Shown piece by piece: positions 1-5,122 of a DNA stretch of 6,680 bases (position 1 is the stretch's first letter; each line of letters opens with the position of its first letter). Source of the stretch: Chloroflexia bacterium (GTDB lineage Bacteria; Chloroflexota; Chloroflexia; Thermobaculales; Thermobaculaceae); assembly GCA_013695265.1 (NCBI GenBank), contig JACDAU010000234.1:1-6680 (forward strand), in the 5' to 3' direction. A program made the translations under genes and the position numbers. A model generated the notes under the pieces. That model worked only from the letters and a program-made list of their open reading frames with translations, was not told the origin of the DNA and ran no database searches.

Positions 1-173
1 CACCTGATGATGCCCGCGTGCGGGCCAGCCCTGTCGAGCCGTATCAATCCGCCCACCCCAGTCACCAGCAGCGCGACTAATGCCAGCCCCCAGTAACCGC
101 CAATACCCTCACTCACATAGCGCAAGAAGGCAAAGGCTACAATAGCCGTTAGTCCGGTCAGTACTCGACTCAC
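1..173 (-). CDS. Partial N-terminus of a small or DUF58-like membrane protein (cut by left edge)
   Basis: A reading frame opens with GTG at 173-171 and stays open for 57 codons to the window edge, so the 3' part is missing. The start is supported by a GGAG ribosome-binding site (forward CTCC at 181-184) seven bases upstream and by its position 18 bases after the MoxR stop codon. The visible peptide begins VSRVLTGLTAIV and has two hydrophobic segments, about residues 4-20 and 28-46, separated by a short loop (RYVSEGIGGY). A basic stretch (IRLDRAG) follows, the pattern of a two-TM hairpin leading into a cytoplasmic domain. Genes directly downstream of moxR very often encode DUF58 proteins, many of which start with such a hairpin. 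That identity is inferred from position only, because no DUF58 motif lies inside the window. A small standalone membrane protein is equally possible. I am confident that it is a gene and not confident of its family. Confidence 0.7.
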   Translation of the reverse strand, partial: MSRVLTGLTAIVAFAFLRYVSEGIGGYWGLALVALLVTGVGGLIRLDRAGPHAGIIR

Positions 174-191
174 GAGTTTGCTCCGTTGTTC

Positions 192-1199
192 CTATATCCG
201 CGCCGCCGCACTGGTCAGCGATTCGGTGACTTGCTGGACGATCTGGTCGGCGGTGATGCCCTCGCTCTCGCCCTCGTAGTTGCGGATGAGGCGGTGGCGC
301 AGCGCGGGCAGGGCGACGGCGTTGATGTCCTCGATGCTCGCGTTGTACCGCCCGTCGAGCAGGGCGTTCACCTTCGCGCCAAGTACGAGCGACTGCGCGC
401 CACGCGGACTCGATCCGTAGCGCACGTAGCGGCGGACGAGCTGCGGCGCGTGCGGGTGCTCGGGGTGGGTCAGCAGCACGACCTCCGCGGCGTGCTCCAG
501 CACGTGCGGCGCGACTGGCACCGCGCGGGCCAGGTCCGACATCGCGCGTACCGTCGGCGCGTCGCCCACCTTGCGGCCACCGGCCTCCGCGCCGCCCGTG
601 GTCCGCTCCAGGATCTGCACCAGATCGCGCGCGTCTGGGAAGGGCACGAGAAGTTTGTACAGGAAGCGGTCAAGCTGTGCCTCCGGCAGGGGATACGTGC
701 CCTCCATGTCCACCGGGTTCTGCGTGGCGAGCACGAAGAACGGGTCGGGCAATGGGTGGCGGGCGTTGCCGACGGTCACCGCCTTTTCCTGCATGGCCTC
801 CAGTAGCGCGGACTGCGTCTTCGGCGTGGCGCGGTTGATCTCATCGGCGAGCACGAGGTTCGCGAACACAGGGCCGGACTGGAAGCGGAAGTCGCGGTTG
901 CCGTGCTCGTCCTCATGGATGATGTTCGTGCCAGTGATGTCGGACGGCATCAGGTCCGGGGTGAACTGCACGCGGGAGAACTGCAAGTCGAGCACTTCGC
1001 CGAGCGTGCGCACAGTCGCCGTCTTGCCCAGCCCCGGCAGCCCCTCCAGGAGCGCGTGCCCGCCGACGATGACGCACGTGAGCACGCCGCGCAGCAGCTC
1101 CGCCTGCCCGACGATCGTTCGGCCAACCTCGGCCTCGATGGACTGCGCTGTCCGGATGAACTCCTCCGGCGTCATCTGTGCCGCTGCGACCACCGCCAT
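192..1199 (-). CDS. MoxR-family AAA+ ATPase
   Basis: This 335-residue protein is a complete MoxR-type AAA+ ATPase of normal family length. Visible motifs in order: Walker A GLPGLGKT (residues 53-60), Walker B LVLADE (115-120) followed by INRA, the MoxR stretch around ALLEAMQEKAVTV (131-143), sensor 1 ATQNP (158-162), LPEAQLDRF (171-179) with the likely arginine finger R178, and the sensor 2/lid motif GSSPRGAQ (262-269). There is no signal peptide or TM segment, so it acts in the cytoplasm as an ATP-driven, probably hexameric chaperone-like enzyme. The start at 1199 has AAAGAGGA just upstream, with the GAGG core four bases from the ATG; a second ATG at codon 9 has no better support. Known MoxR proteins work with DUF58 and VWA-domain partners in maturing envelope or metal-enzyme complexes. 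Here the neighbours are an ABC-2 transporter and two membrane proteins, so an envelope role is inferred. The family call is secure; the substrate is unknown. Confidence 0.96.
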   Translation of the reverse strand: MAVVAAAQMTPEEFIRTAQSIEAEVGRTIVGQAELLRGVLTCVIVGGHALLEGLPGLGKTATVRTLGEVLDLQFSRVQFTPDLMPSDITGTNIIHEDEHGNRDFRFQSGPVFANLVLADEINRATPKTQSALLEAMQEKAVTVGNARHPLPDPFFVLATQNPVDMEGTYPLPEAQLDRFLYKLLVPFPDARDLVQILERTTGGAEAGGRKVGDAPTVRAMSDLARAVPVAPHVLEHAAEVVLLTHPEHPHAPQLVRRYVRYGSSPRGAQSLVLGAKVNALLDGRYNASIEDINAVALPALRHRLIRNYEGESEGITADQIVQQVTESLTSAAARI

Positions 1200-1291
1200 A
1201 GCGTCCTCTTTCTGTAGTTCTTCCCGCTCATTCCATTGTAGTCTGGATGGTCATTGTCGTCCCGGTCATGTTGAAGTGATGAGCAATGAGT

Positions 1292-1372
1292 TGTCATTCT
1301 GCGCCGCTGAAGGTTCTCAACACCTCTGCCCGAGAAGTGCTGATAAGATCCTTCACTGCGTTCAGGATGGCA
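1292..1372. repeat. Palindromic interspersed repeat ('CHPERSEGS' type)
   Basis: The two ends are inverted copies. TGTCATTCTG at 1292-1301 pairs with the complement of 1363-1372 (TGCCATCCTG), and TGAAGGTTCT at 1308-1317 pairs with the complement of 1346-1355 (TGAAGGATCT), with a one-base offset in the short internal loop between them. The centre can fold again: CACCTCT (1321-1327) against AGAAGTG (1333-1339). The whole element therefore makes one long imperfect hairpin. Read through on the minus strand it gives the peptide CHPERSEGS, a well-known spurious translation of widespread TGTCATCCTGAGCG...GAAGGATCT repeats in bacterial genomes. It encodes no protein of its own and looks like a MITE- or REP-like non-autonomous element. 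No target-site duplication is evident. Confidence 0.8.
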
Positions 1373-1402
1373 GCGCCGAAGCAGCAGCATGGCAGGGCCG
1401 CA

Positions 1403-1434
1403 GCCGGTGCACATCCTTACGGTTCTGCACCGGC
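1403..1434 (-). other. Perfect 9-bp stem-loop abutting the stop codon of gene 4
   Basis: GCCGGTGCA (1403-1411) is the exact inverted complement of TGCACCGGC (1426-1434), with a 14-base loop. On the minus strand the stem starts at the base right after the TAG stop (1437-1435). The strong GC stem resembles a terminator or an mRNA 3'-end stabiliser. It is followed by TGCGGCCC rather than a T-run, so it is not a canonical intrinsic terminator. It may cause partial termination or protect the upstream mRNA from 3' exonucleases, giving different expression of genes 1-4 and the MoxR gene. The hairpin is certain; the role is inferred. Confidence 0.55.
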
Positions 1435-3180
1435 CTACTTGCCCTGCTTTTTCGGTTCAATCTGCTCGAAGTACTGGCGCACCAGGTCCTTCTGCGTTAT
1501 CGGGATGTAGTGCTCATCCAGGTACGAGGTGGCTGCCTCTCCGTACTCGGCGTACGCCTCGTCGTACGGGCGGACGGGGTCGCTCTCCTGGCCCTGTGCG
1601 ACGCCGCCTGTGTTCTGCTGCGTGCGCCCCGGACCCTGCTGGCCGCGCACCCGCACCAGGTTGCCCTCGGCGTCGGTCTTCGCCGGGGCGTACGTTTCAA
1701 GATCCCTGGCGATGGCCTCGCGTCCCTGCTGGTTCCCGCCGCCCTCACCCTTACCGCTCGCATTGCCGCCGCCCGTGCCTTGCCCCGCCGCCGCGCCACC
1801 GCCGCCGTTGCCGCCGTTCGCGGTGCCGCCCTGACCCTGGCCTTGTCCCGCATTTTGTCCCTGACTAGCGCCTTGCCCCTCGCCTGCGCCCTGGCCTTGT
1901 CCTGCGCCTTGGGCTTGCCCGGCCCCTGGAGTACCTCCCGCGCCAGGCGTGCCTGCGGGCCACGGGGTTCCAGCGGCAAACGGTGTGCTGGCGACGCCCG
2001 GCGTACCCGCCGGAACAGTGTTGTTCGCGGCGGTCTGCGGCGGAGTCCCAGCGTTCGCGATTCGATTCTTGCTGTCCTCCATCTGCGACAGTGCGGACTC
2101 CATAGCCTGCGCCGTCTCGGACTGCGTCGCCGCCGCCTGCAGTTGATCGGCGAGTTGTTCCGCTCCAGCGGGTGAGCCGGTCGCGGCCTCTTGTAGGGCC
2201 TGAGCAAGCTCCGGCGACAGATCACCAGTGGAGGCGGCTGCGGTTTGAAGCGCGCTTGCCGTGCGTGCTCGCTCCCCTGGGTTCATCTTCTTCATCTCGC
2301 GCGCGAGCTTCTGTGCTTCCTTTTGGATATCCTCCGTGTTGTCAGCGGATGCGGCGGAGGCGAGGGCAGAGGTGCTCGGGTTCGCTGCGAGCGTGGATGC
2401 TACCTTCTGGAGCGCCGCTCGCGCCTTCGCCGGGTTCTGGGCGCTCGCCTCCTGGATCTTTGCCTGCGCCTCGCTCAATCGAGCCGCAGCTTCCTCTTTT
2501 GTGAGATTGCCGCGCTGCAAGTCGCTTTGTAACTTTGCCAGTTCCTGAAGCGCCTTCGCGGTCGCCGGGTCCTGTTTCGGCGTGCGCTTCTCCAGCCGTT
2601 TCGCCACCTGTCGCACGGCCTCGGCTTCTGCCTGCTCCGTCGCACTGACAGTCCGATGCTCTCGAAGCAGGTCGAGCTGCGGATTCGGCAGAAGCAGGAG
2701 CGCAAGCAGTCCCGCGAACAGGAGTGGCGCGAGGGTGATCGCCCTTTGGGGCGTCCGGCGCGGTATGGCGAGTGCCCAGTCCGCAGATCGTGCCCGCAGC
2801 GCGGCGTCTTGCCGTTGCCCGGCGGTGAGGGGCCCGGCCTCCTCTTGCAACCCGAGTGCGGTGCTGAGCCGGGAGTGGAGCCCGAGCCGAAGCTCTGCGG
2901 CGATGAGGAGTTTGCGGGCGTTTACCGGCCAGAGCGCGGCAACGAGGGGGCTGGTGGTCGCAAAAGCGAGAATGATCACCCCACCTAGTTGCAGCGTCTG
3001 CCCCGTATCGAGCACGGGACGGACCCGGGCGGCGAGCGCGACGAGCATCGCGCCGGTAATCCCCACGACGACCCCCCACACGAGCCAGTACCCCGCGCGC
3101 ACGTGCCGCAGCCGCCGGACCAGCCGCCGGGAGGCGGCCTGCACTTCAGTCAAATCACGCCGGCGGTCATCCGTGGTCAT
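1435..3180 (-). CDS. Three-TM protein with Ala/Gln-rich helical domain and hexapeptide repeat linker (DUF4175-like)
   Basis: This 581-residue protein has no function I can name. The start is the ATG at 3180-3178, which overlaps the permease stop in an ATGA junction. An upstream ATG at 3321 in the same frame would lie deep inside the permease gene and is rejected. A basic N-terminus is followed by TM segments at about 31-51, 63-84 and 146-165. The loop between TM2 and TM3 is rich in Arg and Lys, so by the positive-inside rule everything after residue 166 is extracytoplasmic. Residues 180-370 are Ala/Gln/Glu-rich and strongly helical, probably coiled coil. Residues 391-450 are ten hexapeptide repeats, and a Gly/Asn-rich stretch continues to about 485. 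The C-terminal 50 residues regain complex sequence, with RPYDEAYAEYGEAA and KDLVRQYFEQIEP. TM hairpins plus a low-complexity Gln/Gly tail recall DUF4175-type proteins near moxR genes, but this likeness is from memory. It is probably a structural partner of the adjacent ABC transporter or MoxR ATPase. Confidence 0.88.
   Translation of the reverse strand: MTTDDRRRDLTEVQAASRRLVRRLRHVRAGYWLVWGVVVGITGAMLVALAARVRPVLDTGQTLQLGGVIILAFATTSPLVAALWPVNARKLLIAAELRLGLHSRLSTALGLQEEAGPLTAGQRQDAALRARSADWALAIPRRTPQRAITLAPLLFAGLLALLLLPNPQLDLLREHRTVSATEQAEAEAVRQVAKRLEKRTPKQDPATAKALQELAKLQSDLQRGNLTKEEAAARLSEAQAKIQEASAQNPAKARAALQKVASTLAANPSTSALASAASADNTEDIQKEAQKLAREMKKMNPGERARTASALQTAAASTGDLSPELAQALQEAATGSPAGAEQLADQLQAAATQSETAQAMESALSQMEDSKNRIANAGTPPQTAANNTVPAGTPGVASTPFAAGTPWPAGTPGAGGTPGAGQAQGAGQGQGAGEGQGASQGQNAGQGQGQGGTANGGNGGGGAAAGQGTGGGNASGKGEGGGNQQGREAIARDLETYAPAKTDAEGNLVRVRGQQGPGRTQQNTGGVAQGQESDPVRPYDEAYAEYGEAATSYLDEHYIPITQKDLVRQYFEQIEPKKQGK
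1831..2010 (-). repeat. 18-bp coding minisatellite, ten hexapeptide units in gene 4
   Basis: Ten consecutive 18-bp units lie in phase inside gene 4, encoding residues 391-450. In order they read AGTPGV, ASTPFA, AGTPWP, AGTPGA, GGTPGA, GQAQGA, GQGQGA, GEGQGA, SQGQNA and GQGQGQ. The first five share the Gly-Thr-Pro core and the last five a Gln-Gly-Gln core, with no break in period at the switch. Codons vary between units, so the array is old or under selection on the peptide rather than a fresh DNA duplication. It most likely forms a flexible extracytoplasmic linker between the helical domain and the C-terminal tail. Confidence 0.85.
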
Positions 3181-4157
3181 GGTGTCTCGGTCTCCGGCTC
3201 CAAAGCGGGTGGGCGCGACGGATGACGAGGGTTGCGCGCGACCGTCGGGCGCACGTAGCGCATCGCAGCCCACACGAGCAGCGCGGAAAGCCCCAGGTAC
3301 ACGGCGGTGTACACCACCCACGGACTCAACATCCAGATGCCGTTTGGATAGCCAGGTATGGAGCCGTCCTCCGCGAGGCGGAATGCGAACGTGCCCTCTC
3401 CGCTATTGAGCGCGATGGCAGTCGCCCCCCCGGCCGTTAGCGGACTGAGGCTGATCAAGAAGAGCGCGAGATATATTGCCCAGGACCTCGGCGAGTCCTC
3501 GCCCCCCGGCCCGCCAGCGAAGAAGAAGCCGAAGCCGCCCATGCCACCGAGCACGACGCTGCCGATCAAAAAGGTGAAAAGCGCGCCGATCAGACTCATC
3601 GCGACCGTCAGGTAGCTGAAGATCGCGGCGGTCGTTGTGGTGCGCATCACGGCGGAGAAGAAGAGACTGGAGGAGGCGTAGAACACGATTGCGACGATGA
3701 GAATCCAGAACCCAAGTAGCACCTCTGTCAGGGTGAGTCCGCCGAAGAGGAGCGCCAGTACTTGCACGGGCAGCGCGACGAACACGAGGAGCAGCACGTA
3801 GGAGAGGCTCGACACGAGCTTGCCGAGCACGAAGTCGCGGGGCTGGATCGGGGTCGTCATCACCAGGTCGAAGGTCTGTCTCTCCCGTTCCCCCACGATC
3901 GCGCTGGAGCTGAATGACGGCGCGAGCGGCGCGATGAGCAGGAGTTCAACGAGTGTCACGGCGTAGAAAAGGATCTTGCCTACGGGCGGGGGGAGGTTTC
4001 CTCGGCCGAACTGATTCACCTCTGCGACGGTGCGCTCCGTGAACCAGTAGATCGCCACCACGAGGCAGGAGAGCAGGAGCAAGTAGATCGTGAGCACCGT
4101 AAACGCGCGGTTGCCGCGCATCCTGCTTCGCAGCTCCTTCGTGGCTATGGCCTGCAC
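3177..4157 (-). CDS. ABC-2 type transporter permease
   Basis: This 326-residue integral membrane protein is the permease partner of the ATPase encoded just upstream. It starts with GTG at 4157-4155, overlapping the ATPase stop by one base (TAGTG); a purine-rich GGGTGAGG precedes it. Hydrophobic segments lie at about 18-38, 62-84, 114-138, 143-168, 176-203, 226-248 and 275-299. The key ABC-2 signature is the stretch from GERERQTFDLVM (89-100) through TTPIQPRDFVLGKL (101-114). In NatB-, GldF- and YhaP-like permeases this is the cytoplasmic coupling region that contacts the ATPase. A Gly/Phe-rich loop (204-218, GGMGGFGFFFAGGPG) between TM5 and TM6 is unusual. The C-terminal tail is Pro/Arg-rich (PRHPSRPPALEPETETP) and cytoplasmic or disordered. 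With the ATPase it should form a homodimeric exporter or mechanical transmitter. The substrate cannot be predicted. The family call is firm. Confidence 0.93.
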   Translation of the reverse strand: MQAIATKELRSRMRGNRAFTVLTIYLLLLSCLVVAIYWFTERTVAEVNQFGRGNLPPPVGKILFYAVTLVELLLIAPLAPSFSSSAIVGERERQTFDLVMTTPIQPRDFVLGKLVSSLSYVLLLVFVALPVQVLALLFGGLTLTEVLLGFWILIVAIVFYASSSLFFSAVMRTTTTAAIFSYLTVAMSLIGALFTFLIGSVVLGGMGGFGFFFAGGPGGEDSPRSWAIYLALFLISLSPLTAGGATAIALNSGEGTFAFRLAEDGSIPGYPNGIWMLSPWVVYTAVYLGLSALLVWAAMRYVRPTVARNPRHPSRPPALEPETETP

Positions 4158-5122
4158 TATTGCACCTCACCCTTCGTGATCTGCAGGAAGACGTCCTCGA
4201 GGTCGCCGGCTTCTTCTGCGAACGCGCGCACGGGCACGCCCGCGCCGACGAGTTGCGTGAGCACGGCGGACTCGTCCGGCACATCGTCCGTCAGGCCGAA
4301 GACTAGCCGGGCTGGCATGTCGTCGGTCACTGGCACGTCCCCGTCGTACTCGACATCCATCACGCCCGGTATCCCGGCGAGCAACTGATGGGCGCTGTGG
4401 GCGCGCGCGGAGACCCGCATGCGCACGCGCTTCCGCACGCTCAGATGCGCGATCATATCCTCGACCCGCCCCGTGGCGAGGAGCTTGCCCCGCTCAATGA
4501 TGCCGATGTGCGTGCAGACGTCCGCAAGCTCGGCGAGAATGTGTGACGAGAGGATAATCGTCTTGCCCATGGTGCTCAGCTCGCGCAGCAGCTCGCGCAT
4601 CTCCACACGGGCGCGTGGGTCAAGTCCGGAGGCTGGCTCGTCCAGCACGAGCAGGGCAGGGTCGTGGACGAGCGTGCGCGCGAGGCACAGCCGCTGCTTC
4701 ATGCCGCGCGAGAGGCTTTCGACGTACGCGTATTTCTTCTCCCCGAGGTCCACCAGGTCGAGCAACTCATCCGTTAACTTCGCACGCCGATTTGCGGGTA
4801 CGTTGTAGCAGCGGGCAAAGAAGTCCATGTACTCCCACGTTTTCATGTCCTCGTACACGCCGAAGAAATCGGGCATATACCCGATCTTCCTGCGGACGAG
4901 GTCGGGCTCGTCGCGCACGGAGTAGCCGTCAACCCACGCTTCTCCACCGGAGGGCGGGAGCAGGGTGCAGAGGATGCGTATGGATGTGGTCTTACCCGCG
5001 CCGTTCGGCCCCACGAAACCGAAGATGCTGTTGCGCTCCACCGTGAGGTCCATGTTGTCGAGCGCGATGAGGTCCGTGTACCGCTTTGAGAGGGCCTGTG
5101 TCTGCACCAGAGCGTCGGCCAT
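4157..5122 (-). CDS. ABC transporter ATP-binding protein (NatA/CcmA-like)
   Basis: This 321-residue cytoplasmic ATPase powers the ABC-2 permease encoded next. Motifs: Walker A GPNGAGKTT (38-46), a Q-loop region GYMPDFFGVYEDM (81-93), signature LSRGMKQR (137-144), Walker B ALLVLDEP (156-163) with catalytic E162, D-loop SGLD (165-168) and H-loop H194 in SSHILAEL. A C-terminal accessory domain (about 230-321), typical of DrrA- and NatA-type ATPases, ends in LEDVFLQITKGE. Two positions are non-canonical. The usual Q-loop glutamine aligns with D85, and LSGGQ reads LSRGM; the second is common in NatA-like proteins and the first is not. The ATG at 5122 follows the upstream TAG without a gap, and GGGAGGAAG seven bases before it is a strong ribosome-binding site inside the end of the upstream gene. 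Conserved Walker and H-loop residues mean it should be active. The family is secure; the cargo is unknown. Confidence 0.96.
   Translation of the reverse strand: MADALVQTQALSKRYTDLIALDNMDLTVERNSIFGFVGPNGAGKTTSIRILCTLLPPSGGEAWVDGYSVRDEPDLVRRKIGYMPDFFGVYEDMKTWEYMDFFARCYNVPANRRAKLTDELLDLVDLGEKKYAYVESLSRGMKQRLCLARTLVHDPALLVLDEPASGLDPRARVEMRELLRELSTMGKTIILSSHILAELADVCTHIGIIERGKLLATGRVEDMIAHLSVRKRVRMRVSARAHSAHQLLAGIPGVMDVEYDGDVPVTDDMPARLVFGLTDDVPDESAVLTQLVGAGVPVRAFAEEAGDLEDVFLQITKGEVQ

Larger units (their letters stand above)
1200..1434. other. Intergenic gap between gene 4 and the MoxR gene
   Basis: This 235-bp stretch is the only sizeable non-coding gap in the window. Reading along the minus strand it holds a perfect 9-bp hairpin directly after the stop of the upstream gene (1403-1434), a short GC-rich spacer, an 81-bp palindromic repeat (1292-1372), about 90 bases with no clear feature, and the MoxR ribosome-binding site. 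A possible -10 hexamer TACAAT on the minus strand (forward 1235-1240) lies about 35 bases before the MoxR start. The hexamer 17 bases upstream of it (GGGACG) is a poor -35 match, so a separate MoxR promoter is possible but not shown. No convincing small gene was found on either strand. Short open frames here run through the repeat. Confidence 0.75.

Noticed and set aside
1235..1263. Promoter for the MoxR gene (TACAAT as -10)
   Set aside because: The -10 is fair, but the hexamer at the right distance matches the -35 consensus at only three of six positions, so it is not listed as a feature.
1251..1288. TCATTG...CAATGA inverted pair beside the repeat
   Set aside because: It has only six base pairs with a 26-base loop, which is expected by chance, and no flanking structure supports it.
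1172..1414. Small minus-strand frame containing CHPERSEGS
   Set aside because: The peptide is the translation of the palindromic interspersed repeat, a well-known source of false small genes.
571..2175. 534-codon open frame on the plus strand
   Set aside because: It runs antisense through the MoxR gene, the repeat and the end of gene 4. Its product is Arg/Ser/Cys-rich with no domain. High GC makes stop codons rare in this phase.
2342..3079. 245-codon minus-strand frame inside gene 4, and a similar one at 1497-2225
   Set aside because: Both are out of frame with gene 4 and extremely Arg/Ala-rich. The gene 4 frame has TM segments, a junction-supported start and a sensible tail.
3181..3321. 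Upstream ATG giving gene 4 a further 47 N-terminal residues
   Set aside because: It would overlap the permease by about 140 bases, while the ATGA junction at 3180 gives a standard operon start directly before a basic, TM-preceding N-terminus.
2582..3409. 275-codon open frame on the plus strand
   Set aside because: It lies antisense to gene 4 and the permease gene, has biased Arg/Ser composition and no motifs, and is a shadow of the real genes.
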